Shown: positions 1 through 7,055, counted from the stretch's first letter. The stretch is 15,585 bases of DNA from Acetatifactor sp. (GCA_016303085.1 JAEDMI010000036.1:1-15585); one strand, 5' to 3'. Translations and numbers: made by a program. The notes: a model not told the origin generated them from the letters alone.

Positions 1-1
1 T

Positions 2-181
2 AACCGCCAGGATGGTGAGCAGCATCGCGACAATCGTAACCGCCAGGATGGTGAACAGCGCCGCGACAACCGCAACCGCCAGGATGGTGAACAACGCCAT
101 GAGAACCGCAACCGTCAGGAGAACGAGCAGCGCCGTGACAGCAGAAGCCGCCAGAGTGATGAACAGAATCAGTCCGGCGAG
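2..181 (+). repeat. 36-bp tandem coding repeat (12-residue unit)
   Basis: Units start at 2, 38, 74, 110 and 146. The first three are nearly identical (AACCGCCAGGATGGTGA at the start of each), the fourth diverges at several codons, and the fifth is recognisable mainly by the CGCCAG and GATGAACAG blocks. The period is a multiple of three, so copy-number change would keep the reading frame of the host protein tail. Confidence 0.85.
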
Positions 182-307
182 CAGCAACGGGAAGACGGTG
201 AGCTGAGACAGCGCCGAAACCGTCACAATCGGAATCACCGCAACAGACCGAGACAGGAAGGTCAGGAAGGGCAGTCGAGAGGTAATGACAATCATTCTGA
301 AGGATAA
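2..307 (+). CDS. C-terminal tail of an upstream protein, probably RicT/PSP1 (5' partial)
   Basis: The frame beginning at base 2 is open from the window edge to a TAA at 305-307, giving 101 residues with no start. The product is extremely hydrophilic, rich in Arg, Asn, Gln, Glu and Asp, and begins with a 12-residue unit (NRQDGEQRRDNR and variants) repeated about five times. No catalytic fold is visible. It overlaps the next gene by 23 bases, which argues for one transcript and for real translation in this frame. In Bacillus subtilis the gene for RicT (YaaT, PSP1 domain, an RNA maturation and sporulation factor) lies just upstream of the YabB methyltransferase and RsmI genes, and the same neighbours follow here; from memory, clostridial RicT proteins can carry disordered charged tails. 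The identity is therefore inferred from synteny only. A different protein with a low-complexity tail remains possible. Confidence 0.6.
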   Translation, partial: NRQDGEQHRDNRNRQDGEQRRDNRNRQDGEQRHENRNRQENEQRRDSRSRQSDEQNQSGEQQREDGELRQRRNRHNRNHRNRPRQEGQEGQSRGNDNHSEG

Positions 308-1022
308 TGAAAGATTGGATGACTTGCAGCGAAACGGATATAAAATCATTCAAAATCCGGACAAATTCTGTTTCGGGATGGATGCCGTACTGCTGACGGG
401 CTTTGCCCATGCCGGAAAAGAGGACAAGCTGCTGGACCTGGGAACGGGAACCGGTATCATTCCCATCCTCATGGAGGCAAAGTACCACTGTGCCCATCTG
501 ACAGGCCTGGAAATTCAAGCCGAAAGCGCGGATATGGCAGCAAGAAGTGTGGCACTGAACAATTTGACGGACAAGATAGATATTGTAACAGGAGATATCA
601 AAGAGGCAGACAATATTTTCCGGTCTGCTTCTTTTGATTGCATTACCTGCAACCCGCCTTATATGATAGGGCAACACGGCATTACAAATCCGGATGCACT
701 GAAGGCTATAGCTCGCCATGAGGTTTTGTGTACCTTTGAGGATGTGGCGAGGCAGACGGCAAAGCTGTTGAAGCCGGGTGGGCACTTCTTTCTGGTACAC
801 CGCCCCTTTCGGCTGGCGGAAATCATGACAACGCTGGTACAGTACAAGCTGGAACCCAAACGAATGCAGCTTGTCTATCCTTATGTGGACAGGGAGCCCA
901 ACATGGTTCTGCTTGAGGCGGTGCGGGGTGGCAAATCCCGCATGACTGTGGAGAAGCCGTTGATTATTTTTCAGGAACCGGGTGTATACATGCCGGAGAT
1001 TTGCGATGTGTACGGATATTGA
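285..1022 (+). CDS. trmN6: tRNA1(Val) (adenine37-N6)-methyltransferase family protein
   Basis: A 245-residue class I SAM-dependent methyltransferase of the YfiC/TrmN6 (Bacillus YabB) family, expected to methylate N6 of adenine 37 in a tRNA in the cytoplasm. The family-typical opening ERLDDLQRNGYKIIQNP lies at residues 9-25. The SAM-binding motif I is DLGTGTG at 51-57, the acidic end of strand 2 is GLEIQ at 74-78, and the N6-adenine signature NPPY is at 123-126. The ATG at 285 overlaps the upstream reading frame and has purine-rich GAGAGG and GGAAGGG stretches just before it; no other in-frame start fits the family N terminus. rsmI follows, so two RNA-modification genes are probably co-transcribed. 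Family identity is firm; the exact tRNA substrate is inferred from homologues. Confidence 0.88.
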   Translation: MTIILKDNERLDDLQRNGYKIIQNPDKFCFGMDAVLLTGFAHAGKEDKLLDLGTGTGIIPILMEAKYHCAHLTGLEIQAESADMAARSVALNNLTDKIDIVTGDIKEADNIFRSASFDCITCNPPYMIGQHGITNPDALKAIARHEVLCTFEDVARQTAKLLKPGGHFFLVHRPFRLAEIMTTLVQYKLEPKRMQLVYPYVDREPNMVLLEAVRGGKSRMTVEKPLIIFQEPGVYMPEICDVYGY

Positions 1023-1097
1023 TATACCGTAGCCAATGAGTAGATGTCGCATAAGTACTTGACGAGACTTAAACGGAAGAAACAGGAGGTGACAATC

Positions 1098-1904
1098 ATG
1101 CCGGGAACATTATATTTGTGTGCAACGCCCATCGGAAACCTTCAGGATATGACTCCCCGGGTGGTGGAGACCTTGCAGATGGTAGATGTGATTGCAGCGG
1201 AGGACACCCGCAACAGTATTAAGTTGCTGAACCATTTTGATATTCATACGCCTATGACCAGCTATCATGAGTATAATAAGGTGGAGAAGGCGAGACAGCT
1301 GATAGCACAGCTGCAGTCCGGGCAAAATATTGCACTGATTACCGACGCGGGAACTCCTGCCATATCAGATCCCGGCGAAGTTCTGGTCTGTATGTGTCAC
1401 GAGAACCATATTCCCGTAACCTCCCTGCCGGGTCCGGCAGCCTGTATCACAGCTCTTACACTTTCCGGCTTGTCCACCAGAAGGTTTTGCTTTGAGGGCT
1501 TCCTCCCCGGGGATAAAAAAGAAAAAAAGCAGGTTTTGGAGGAACTGGCAGAGGAGAGCCGCACCATGATTCTCTATGAGGCGCCGCATCATCTGGTGCG
1601 CACACTGGAGGAGCTTTACGAGACACTGGGAGAGCGGCGGATTACTCTCTGCCGGGAACTTACGAAAAAATTTGAAACAGTGATGCCTACATCTTTTGAG
1701 CAGGCTTTGGAATACTATAAAAACGAGGAGCCCAGAGGAGAGTATGTTCTTGTCATAGAGGGAAAAAGCTTCGAGGAAAAGCGCCGGGAAGAAATCAGCT
1801 GCTGGGAGAGCATGACTGTCCAAGAGCACATGGCTTACTATGAGGAACAGGGTATGGACAGAGGTGTGGGCAAGCGCGAGATATATGCGTATTTGCATAT
1901 GTAG
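1098..1904 (+). CDS. rsmI: 16S rRNA (cytidine1402-2'-O)-methyltransferase RsmI
   Basis: RsmI 2'-O-methylates C1402 in the decoding centre of 16S rRNA using SAM. The 268-residue product shows the family blocks in order: LYLCATPIGNLQDMTPR at 5-21, AAEDTRNS at 33-40, LITDAGTPAISDPG at 80-93 and SLPGPAA at 109-115. This is the tetrapyrrole-methylase fold. I chose the ATG at 1098 because AGGAGGT lies seven bases upstream and the protein then begins MPGTLYLCATPIGN, as the family does; an open frame extends upstream to 1044, but those 18 codons are not family-like. The C-terminal helical segment (about 240-268, ending GKREIYAYLHM) seems shorter than I would expect, with GMD running straight into RGVGKREIY. 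It follows the TrmN6 gene after 75 bases with no terminator. Confidence 0.95.
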   Translation: MPGTLYLCATPIGNLQDMTPRVVETLQMVDVIAAEDTRNSIKLLNHFDIHTPMTSYHEYNKVEKARQLIAQLQSGQNIALITDAGTPAISDPGEVLVCMCHENHIPVTSLPGPAACITALTLSGLSTRRFCFEGFLPGDKKEKKQVLEELAEESRTMILYEAPHHLVRTLEELYETLGERRITLCRELTKKFETVMPTSFEQALEYYKNEEPRGEYVLVIEGKSFEEKRREEISCWESMTVQEHMAYYEEQGMDRGVGKREIYAYLHM

Positions 1905-1981
1905 TATACAAATGCCTGAAATACGCTGAGAGGGTGAAAACCCGGGTTTCGGAGAAAAATTGCGGAAAGGTAAGTGAAGAT

Positions 1982-2161
1982 ATGGCAGCTTCAAATTGTG
2001 ACGCTTGTGTCAACTATGTGTATGATGAGGACTATGAGTGCTATTGTTGCCTTGTCAACTTAGATGAGGATGAGATGTATCGCTTTCTGTCGGGAAACCA
2101 AAGAGAGTGTCCGTATTTTCGGCTGGATGATGAATACGGGGTGGTAAGGCATCAGATTTAG
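1982..2161 (+). CDS. Small cysteine-rich protein (probably DUF6472 family)
   Basis: A 59-residue acidic protein with six cysteines (6, 9, 20, 22, 23 and 43), arranged as CDAC, then CYCC, then a CPYF motif near the C terminus. The pattern suggests a small metal-binding or redox protein; no catalytic residues are visible. It resembles a short, widespread Clostridia family that I believe is DUF6472; this is from memory and not verified. I prefer the ATG at 1982, after GGAAAGG, over an upstream in-frame GTG at 1934, because family-like sequence starts at MAASNCD. It sits between rsmI and lrgA with short gaps and no terminator, so it is probably in the same operon. Function is unknown. Confidence 0.75.
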   Translation: MAASNCDACVNYVYDEDYECYCCLVNLDEDEMYRFLSGNQRECPYFRLDDEYGVVRHQI

Positions 2162-2203
2162 GGGCACAATACTTACAGCTATCGGAAAGGTAAGGTTACT
2201 GTT

Positions 2204-2569
2204 ATGAAGTTTATCAGGCAGTTGTCCGTTATTATGGTTATTTCATTTGCGGCGGAACTTATGGAGTTTTTGATTCCGCTGCCGATTGCAGCCAGCGTCT
2301 ATGGTCTGGTCTTGATGTTGATTGGGCTGATTACAAAAATAATTCCCTTGGAAAAGGTAGAAGGAGCGGCAGATTTTCTCATAGAAATCATGCCGATTTT
2401 GTTTGTGCCACCTACGGTGAGTCTCATTGCAAATGCAGAGGCACTGAAACAGATGCTGATTCCCTTGTTTTTTATCAGCTTTGTTACCACAGTCCTGATT
2501 ATGGTTGTCACGGGCAGAGTGACGCAGGGCATTATGCGCCATGACCGTAAAAAGGGGGAACAGCAATGA
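2204..2569 (+). CDS. lrgA: CidA/LrgA-family membrane protein
   Basis: A 121-residue membrane protein with about four hydrophobic segments (roughly 7-25, 28-48, 58-77, 85-104) and a basic C-terminal tail, the usual size for CidA/LrgA. The FVPPTVSLI block at 67-75 is characteristic. These proteins have been described as holin- or antiholin-like, and LrgAB pairs have also been linked to pyruvate or other small-metabolite transport; which applies here cannot be read from sequence. It overlaps lrgB by four bases (ATGA), indicating translational coupling. The ATG at 2204 follows GGAAAGGTAAGG. No LytSR-type regulator is in the window, and only 42 bases separate it from the upstream small gene, so I see no clear own promoter. 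Confidence 0.88.
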   Translation: MKFIRQLSVIMVISFAAELMEFLIPLPIAASVYGLVLMLIGLITKIIPLEKVEGAADFLIEIMPILFVPPTVSLIANAEALKQMLIPLFFISFVTTVLIMVVTGRVTQGIMRHDRKKGEQQ

Positions 2570-3258
2570 ATGAGATATTGACGAAATCCGTATTTTTCGG
2601 TATGTTTCTGACCCTTGTCTGCTATGAAATCGGGCTATGGGTGAAAAAGAAGACGAGGCTTTCAGTGGCAAACCCGCTGCTGATAGCTACCCTGATTATC
2701 ATTGCCGTGCTGCTGCTTTTTCATATCGATTATGACAATTATCAGAACGGCGCGAAATATATTCAGTATTTTTTGACTCCCGCCACGGTGAGTCTGGCGG
2801 TACCGCTTTACAGGCAGCTGGAACTGCTGAAAAAATATCCGAAAGCCATCATCGGGGGAATTGTCTCCGGCGTTGCAACGGCCATGGTCAGTATTTTTCT
2901 GCTCAGCCTGGCCTTTGGACTAACCCATGAGCAATATGTGACTCTTTTGCCGAAATCCATCACTACGGCCATCGGCATGGGAGTGTCAGAGAAAATGGGC
3001 GGCATACCTGCCTTAACCATTGCGGCAATCTGTATTACAGGCATTACGGGGGCAATTCTGGCAGAGGCTGTCTGTAAGCTGTTCAAAATAGAAGAACCCA
3101 TCGCCAAGGGGCTTGCCATCGGGACAAGCGCCCATGCGCTCGGAACCTCGAAAGCCATGGAGCTTGGAGAGGTGGAAGGAGCCATGAGCAGTCTTTCCAT
3201 TGTAGTGACGGGTATTCTCACCGTGCTGGCTGTGTCTGTTTTTGCAAACTTAATTTAG
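2566..3258 (+). CDS. lrgB: LrgB-family membrane protein
   Basis: A 230-residue polytopic membrane protein, full length for LrgB/CidB. Family blocks are TPATVSLAVPLY at 71-82, LLPKSITTAIGMGVSEKMGG at 127-146 and GTSAHALGTSKAMELGEVEG at 186-205. It works as the partner of LrgA in the inner membrane; known roles of such pairs are modulation of murein hydrolase activity and cell lysis, or pyruvate or glycolate-type transport in some lineages. The start codon overlaps the lrgA stop and is preceded by AAGGGGGAA. A strong intrinsic terminator follows within 10 bases, so this is the last gene of the unit. Confidence 0.92.
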   Translation: MNEILTKSVFFGMFLTLVCYEIGLWVKKKTRLSVANPLLIATLIIIAVLLLFHIDYDNYQNGAKYIQYFLTPATVSLAVPLYRQLELLKKYPKAIIGGIVSGVATAMVSIFLLSLAFGLTHEQYVTLLPKSITTAIGMGVSEKMGGIPALTIAAICITGITGAILAEAVCKLFKIEEPIAKGLAIGTSAHALGTSKAMELGEVEGAMSSLSIVVTGILTVLAVSVFANLI

Positions 3259-3264
3259 AAAATC

Positions 3265-3296
3265 CGGTCTGCGTTGATTTGCAGGCCGTTTTTTTT
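3265..3296 (+). terminator. Intrinsic terminator after lrgB
   Basis: CGGTCTGC at 3265-3272 pairs with GCAGGCCG at 3281-3288 (one G-U pair, 8-base loop) and is followed directly by eight T residues (3289-3296). It closes the methyltransferase-lrgAB transcript and separates it from the spore-coat genes. Confidence 0.9.
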
Positions 3297-3357
3297 GCAT
3301 ATTTTTCCGGGAAAACGTTCACACTAACCTCGTATAAAACATAAAGGAGGTTACGAT

Positions 3358-3543
3358 ATGACCAACATTTCTGAACTGGATTTGCAGAATCTGCGTCATC
3401 TGATTGGCGGCTTTGACACCACTCACTGTAAGATGCAGGCTTATGCGCAGGAAGCAACTGACCCTCAGGTGAAGCAGTTCTTTGAGAAAGGTGCAAAGAC
3501 CGCTATGGACAATAAGCAGCAGCTTATGAAATTCTTAGGTTAA
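3358..3543 (+). CDS. Small CotF-like spore coat protein
   Basis: A 61-residue helical protein (SELDLQNLRHLIGG at 5-18, then helices with DPQVKQFFEKGAK). It resembles the short clostridial relatives of the CotF coat domain, a ferritin-like helical unit. It has an excellent ribosome site (AAAGGAGG, seven bases before ATG) and is followed after 12 bases by a second coat-type gene, so the two are co-transcribed and may form a complex. A sporulation sigma factor would be expected to drive it, but I could not identify a convincing promoter in the 60 bases after the lrgB terminator. Assignment is by sequence resemblance and context; it is too short to be certain. Confidence 0.7.
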   Translation: MTNISELDLQNLRHLIGGFDTTHCKMQAYAQEATDPQVKQFFEKGAKTAMDNKQQLMKFLG

Positions 3544-3555
3544 GGAGAAGGAAAA

Positions 3556-3810
3556 ATGCAGGAAAAAATTATGGTGGCAGATACCCTTGCCGGTATCAAC
3601 GGAGAACTGACCCGTTATGCGGGAATGATTGCACAGTCTGAGAACAAGGAGCTGAAAGCAACCCTAAAGCAGATGCGCAATGCCTGTGAGCAGTCTCAGG
3701 AAGAACTGTATAATATTGCCAGAGAAAAATCCTACTATGTGCCCGCCAGCAAGGCGACCGAGGAAGAGGTCCGACATGTAAAGAACCTGTTTACCCAGGG
3801 AACTCTGTAA
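3556..3810 (+). CDS. CotF-family spore coat protein
   Basis: An 84-residue protein resembling the Coat F domain (PF07875): a helical N-terminal part (MVADTLAGINGELTRYAGMI, residues 6-25), a second helix with frequent Gln and Glu, and a YYVPA segment at 60-64 like the Tyr-Pro stretch near the end of CotF domains. It is expected in the outer layers of the spore or the mother cell. AAGGAGAAGG precedes the ATG by about five bases. It forms a two-gene unit with the preceding small coat gene, and a GC-rich hairpin follows the stop. Confidence 0.78.
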   Translation: MQEKIMVADTLAGINGELTRYAGMIAQSENKELKATLKQMRNACEQSQEELYNIAREKSYYVPASKATEEEVRHVKNLFTQGTL

Positions 3811-3822
3811 GGCAGCGGAGCG

Positions 3823-3851
3823 AAGGTGCGCGTGAATCAACCGCGCACCTT
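3823..3851 (+). terminator. Hairpin after the coat genes (probable terminator)
   Basis: A perfect 10-base inverted repeat, AAGGTGCGCG at 3823-3832 and CGCGCACCTT at 3842-3851, with a 9-base loop. The T tract after it is short and interrupted (TTCTGTG), so termination may be partial. It lies just 12 bases after the coat gene stop. Confidence 0.6.
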
Positions 3852-3925
3852 TCTGTGCGAAAAGCGAAGCTTTGAACCGGTGAGAGGTGTTGTCGGGTGA
3901 CTGTGCATGATGCCCCGGGAAAAGT

Positions 3926-3954
3926 GCATAAGCTGCCGGATTATCCCATAAACT
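3926..3954 (+). promoter_or_regulatory. Possible sigma-E-type promoter for spmAB
   Basis: GCATAA at 3926-3931 and CATAAACT at 3947-3954 are separated by 15 bases, resembling the mother-cell sigma-E pattern (ATA-type -35, CATACA-T -10). B. subtilis spmAB are sigma-E dependent, which fits the position 18-30 bases upstream of spmA. The match is imperfect and could be chance. Confidence 0.3.
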
Positions 3955-3971
3955 GTAAGTGAATAAATGTT

Positions 3972-4670
3972 GTGAGAAAAATGATGTTAAATGCAATCTG
4001 GGCATTCATGATTCTGCTGGCGGTAATTTATGCCGCATGTACGGGACACATGAGCGAGGTGACAAATGCAGCTCTGGACAGCGCGGGGGAGGCAATCTCG
4101 CTCTGCCTGACCATGGCGGGAGTTGTAGCGCTGTGGATGGGATTGATGGAAATTGCAAAGAGAGCAGGGCTTATCGAAAAGCTGACAAGAGGCATTTCCC
4201 CGTTTTTGACATTTCTGTTTCCGAGGATTCCGAAAAATCATCCGGCAAGAGAATACATAGCGGCAAACATCATAGCAAACATTCTTGGGCTGGGCTGGGC
4301 TTGTACGCCTGCGGGTTTAAAAGCCATGGAGGAACTGGCGAATCTGGAAGCGGAGAGAGGTAACCCGGAATACGCGAATGTAAAGAATGAGAGAGGGAAA
4401 AAGCAAGAAAAATCCGGAAATCAGACAGATAAAAATTATGACAGAAAAGCATCAGGCGGCAGGCGGGCCAGCAATGAAATGTGTAATTTCCTAATCCTGA
4501 ATATTTCGTCTCTGCAGCTGATTCCGGTAAACATGATTGCTTACCGCAGCCAGTACGGCAGCGCAAATCCCACATCAATTATTGCCCCTGCCATTGCGGC
4601 AACGCTGTTCAGTTCCATTATGGCTGTCATCTACTGCAAATGGAAGGACAGAGGAGGGGTAGGAAGATGA
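3972..4670 (+). CDS. spmA: Spore maturation protein A (nucleoside-recognition domain)
   Basis: A 232-residue membrane protein of the SpmA/Gate-domain family, which acts with SpmB in dehydration of the spore core. Recognisable blocks are the N-terminal membrane segment (about 7-23), AISLCLTMAGVVALWMGLMEIA at 41-62, HPAREYIAANIIANILGLGWACTPAGLKAMEEL at 90-122, and SNEMCNFLILNISSLQLIPVNMIAYRSQYGS at 167-197. Residues about 126-166 form a Lys/Glu/Gly/Asn-rich hydrophilic insert between conserved blocks, which makes it longer than the about 196 residues of the Bacillus protein. The start is uncertain: GTG at 3972, or ATG at 3981 or 3984, none with a strong Shine-Dalgarno sequence. The stop overlaps the spmB start, so the pair is coupled. 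Confidence 0.9.
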   Translation: MRKMMLNAIWAFMILLAVIYAACTGHMSEVTNAALDSAGEAISLCLTMAGVVALWMGLMEIAKRAGLIEKLTRGISPFLTFLFPRIPKNHPAREYIAANIIANILGLGWACTPAGLKAMEELANLEAERGNPEYANVKNERGKKQEKSGNQTDKNYDRKASGGRRASNEMCNFLILNISSLQLIPVNMIAYRSQYGSANPTSIIAPAIAATLFSSIMAVIYCKWKDRGGVGR

Positions 4671-5197
4671 ATGCACTGGCTCACATTTCGGATATTTTGA
4701 TTCCGATTCTGATTTTCTTCATTGTGGGTTACGGCTATGTATCCAAGGTAAAGGTGTATGAAAGCTTTCTGGACGGAGCAAAGGACGGACTGAAAATTGT
4801 AGTGGATATTGTCCCCACATTAGTAGGCCTGATGATGGCAGTGGGAATGCTACGGGCTTCCGGCTTCTTTGATTTACTGGGAAAGCTGCTGGGTCCCATA
4901 ACAGAGAAGGTGGGGCTGCCGGCCCAACTGATGCCTCTTCTGGTTGTAAAGCTGTTTTCTGCTTCGGCGGCGACAGGGCTTGTTCTGGATATCTTTAAAA
5001 ATTCCGGTCCCGACTCTTATGCGGGAACCCTGACCTCCATTCTGATGAGCTGTACAGAGACGGTATTTTATACCATGAGTGTCTATTTCCTGGCAGCCAA
5101 GGTGACAAAGACACGGTATACTCTTGCCGGAGCCCTTCTGGCGACTTTGGCAGGTACGGTGGCAAGCGTGGTGTTGACAGCAATGTTGGTAACATGA
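4667..5197 (+). CDS. spmB: Spore maturation protein B (nucleoside-recognition domain)
   Basis: A 176-residue membrane protein, the usual SpmB length. Conserved blocks include FIVGYGYVSKVKVYESFLDGAKDGL at 18-42, IVPTLVGLMMAVGMLRASG at 48-66 and SGPDSYAGTLTSILMSCTETVFYTMSVYF at 113-141. It is the partner of SpmA. The ATG at 4667 overlaps the spmA stop (ATGA) and follows GAGGAGGGG; an open frame extends 27 bases further up inside spmA but has no family-like sequence. No terminator directly follows; the hairpin in the alsS leader at 5313-5345 is the first one downstream and could serve spmAB as well. Confidence 0.93.
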   Translation: MNALAHISDILIPILIFFIVGYGYVSKVKVYESFLDGAKDGLKIVVDIVPTLVGLMMAVGMLRASGFFDLLGKLLGPITEKVGLPAQLMPLLVVKLFSASAATGLVLDIFKNSGPDSYAGTLTSILMSCTETVFYTMSVYFLAAKVTKTRYTLAGALLATLAGTVASVVLTAMLVT

Positions 5198-5264
5198 AGG
5201 CGCTCGTATATTTCGGGGGTATTAGGCTGAACCGTTGTCGACTGTTACCGAATCCAAAATTTTC

Positions 5265-5293
5265 TTGACAGGCACAGGATGTTGCGCTATAAA
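5265..5293 (+). promoter_or_regulatory. Sigma-A promoter of alsS
   Basis: TTGACA at 5265-5270, a 17-base spacer and TATAAA at 5288-5293. This is a near-consensus housekeeping promoter; transcription should begin near base 5300, leaving a leader of about 70 bases before the alsS ATG. Confidence 0.85.
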
Positions 5294-5312
5294 TAAAAGA
5301 GATAGAGCGAAG

Positions 5313-5345
5313 GAGCTTATTGATGATTCAATAGGCTCTTTTTTT
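5313..5345 (+). terminator. Intrinsic terminator inside the alsS leader (attenuator candidate)
   Basis: GAGCTTATTGA at 5313-5323 pairs with TCAATAGGCTC at 5328-5338 (one G-U pair, 4-base loop), followed by seven T residues. It lies between the alsS promoter and the alsS start, so full-length alsS mRNA requires readthrough. It may also stop transcripts coming from spmAB. Confidence 0.85.
5323..5334 (+). other. Three-codon mini-ORF (M-I-Q-stop) within the leader hairpin
   Basis: AAGGAG at 5310-5315 stands seven bases before ATG at 5323, followed by ATT CAA TAG. The ribosome site and codons lie within the two arms of the leader terminator, so a ribosome there would melt the hairpin. Its use is an inference; a chance match is possible. 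Confidence 0.3.
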
Positions 5346-5369
5346 ATTATTGGGAAAGGTTTCGGAACG

Positions 5370-7055
5370 ATGGAGAAAGAGAAAAAAACAGCAGAGGAAG
5401 AAAGAGAGTGCTCTACAGCCGCTGAGGTACTGGTCAAATGTCTGGAAAATGAAGGGGTGGAGTATGTTTTCGGTATCCCCGGAGAGGAAAATTTGGACAT
5501 GATGTGTGCTCTGGAGAAGTCATCTATCCGTGTGATTGTTGTAAGGCACGAACAGGGTGCGGCATTTATGGCTGATATGTACGGACGCTTGACGGGAAAA
5601 GCGGGAGTGTGCTTTTCTACTCTGGGACCGGGCGCCACAAACCTGATTACGGGTACTGCGGATGCAAACAGTGACGGTGCACCTTTGGTAGCTATTACAG
5701 GGCAGGTAGGAACGGAGCGTATGCATCTGACCTCTCATCAATATTTGAATCTGGTGGAGCTGTTTGCACCGATTACAAAGAGAAGCAAGCAGATTGTAAA
5801 TCCTGATTCTGTCAGCGAAATTATGAGAATTGCTTTTAAGTATGCGGAAAGCGAAAAGCCCGGGGCATGTCATGTGGATTTACCAACCAACGTGGCTGCC
5901 ATGAAGGTGACACCGGGACCTGCGGCGCTTCCGCTAAAAAAGCCGGAGCCGAACATAGAAAACGCATCTTTTTCCAGCATAGACCGGGCAGCTGCTTTGA
6001 TATTCAAGGCAAAAAAACCTGTGATTCTGGTGGGACACAGTGCGGTCAGAAGCGGTGCAGGGGAGGCGTTGACCGCCTTTGCGGACGCGTTGCACATCCC
6101 CACGGTAAACACCATGATGGCTAAGGGCATTATTCCCTATAACAACAAATACTCCATGTGGACTATCGGAATTCCGCAGAAGGATTATCAAAACAAAATC
6201 ATTGATATGGCGGATCTGGTGATTGCGGTGGGCTATGACATTGTGGAGTTTGCACCCAGAAAGTGGAACGGAGAGGGGAAGCATACCATCATTCATATCG
6301 ACTCCAGACCTGCCCATATCAACAAGCTGTTCCAGCCGGAGACGGAGGTTATCGGCGATATTTCCTATTCTCTTCAACAGATACAGTACCGCTGTGAACC
6401 CAAAGAGGAGCCTGTCACATTCCTGAAACTGAAACAGGAGATGGTGGAGGAGTATGAAAGCTATGGGGAGGATAATTCTTTTCCCATGAAGCCTCAGAGA
6501 ATTCTTCAGGATGTGCGAAAATTTATGGGGGAGGACGACATTGTTATTTCTGATGTGGGAGCCCATAAAATGTGGATAGCACGTGAATATAACTGCTATA
6601 AACCCAACACCTGTATTATTTCCAACGGCTTTGCCACTATGGGAATTGCGGTTCCCGGAGCCATTGCGGCAAAATTGATTAACCCGGACAGGAGAGTGCT
6701 GGCAATTTCCGGGGACGGCGGCTTTCTGATGAACAGTCAGGAGTATGAGACTGCCCTGCGCGAAAACATTCCCATTGTGACCCTGATTTTTTCCGATGCA
6801 AGCTACGGGCTGATTAAGTGGAAACAGACAGATCGTTTCGGCAGCAGCTGTTTTGTGGATTTCACCAATCCTGATTTTGTGAAGTATGCGGAAAGTATGC
6901 ATGCCAAAGGGTATCGTGTAGAAAAGGCGGAGGATTTGCTTCCCATTCTGGAGGACGCATTCCGGCAGAAGGTTCCCTGTATCATTGACTGTCCTGTAGA
7001 CTATAGTGAGAACGAAAAATTGTCTGTGTATCTGAAAAATAAATTTGGGGAGTAA
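5370..7055 (+). CDS. alsS: Acetolactate synthase, AlsS-like (thiamine diphosphate enzyme)
   Basis: Condenses two pyruvates to 2-acetolactate with CO2 release, in the cytoplasm. The 561-residue protein has the three domains of the family: an N-terminal Pyr domain with FGIPG at 34-38 and the cofactor-activating Glu in VVRHEQGAAFM (E61), a central domain with AVGYD, and a C-terminal PP domain with GDGGF (D449) and IFSDASYG (D476). The two Asp residues are 27 apart, as in the Klebsiella catabolic enzyme. The AVGYDIVEFAPRKWN block and the PVDYSEN ending resemble Bacillus AlsS more than IlvB. No small subunit (ilvN) or alsD is adjacent, supporting a stand-alone catabolic enzyme, though a biosynthetic role or other TPP carboligase activity is not excluded. 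I chose ATG 5370 after GGAAAGG; the frame stays open upstream to 5235, but that part spans the promoter and terminator. Confidence 0.88.
   Translation: MEKEKKTAEEERECSTAAEVLVKCLENEGVEYVFGIPGEENLDMMCALEKSSIRVIVVRHEQGAAFMADMYGRLTGKAGVCFSTLGPGATNLITGTADANSDGAPLVAITGQVGTERMHLTSHQYLNLVELFAPITKRSKQIVNPDSVSEIMRIAFKYAESEKPGACHVDLPTNVAAMKVTPGPAALPLKKPEPNIENASFSSIDRAAALIFKAKKPVILVGHSAVRSGAGEALTAFADALHIPTVNTMMAKGIIPYNNKYSMWTIGIPQKDYQNKIIDMADLVIAVGYDIVEFAPRKWNGEGKHTIIHIDSRPAHINKLFQPETEVIGDISYSLQQIQYRCEPKEEPVTFLKLKQEMVEEYESYGEDNSFPMKPQRILQDVRKFMGEDDIVISDVGAHKMWIAREYNCYKPNTCIISNGFATMGIAVPGAIAAKLINPDRRVLAISGDGGFLMNSQEYETALRENIPIVTLIFSDASYGLIKWKQTDRFGSSCFVDFTNPDFVKYAESMHAKGYRVEKAEDLLPILEDAFRQKVPCIIDCPVDYSENEKLSVYLKNKFGE

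Noticed and set aside
12..206. 64-codon open frame at the left edge
   Set aside because: It is a frame-shifted reading of the same 36-bp repeat; the frame from base 2 is open to the edge, runs longer and overlaps the next gene as an operon would.
3308..3323. CcpA cre-like sequence (GAAAACGTTCAC) upstream of the coat genes
   Set aside because: The flanking bases do not match the cre consensus ends, and catabolite control of coat genes is not expected.
3959..4363. Open frame of 134 codons overlapping spmA
   Set aside because: It is a shifted frame within spmA with a low-quality composition (Gly, Ser, Lys, His, Cys) and no ribosome site; spmA matches a known family in the other frame.
5258..5272. 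CodY-like box overlapping the alsS -35
   Set aside because: Only the first half (AATTTTC) fits; the second half differs at most positions of the GAAAATT consensus.
5235..5369. Upstream in-frame extension of the acetolactate synthase from a TTG at 5235
   Set aside because: It runs through the sigma-A promoter and the leader terminator and has no family-like sequence; the AlsS-like protein starts naturally at ATG 5370 after GGAAAGG.
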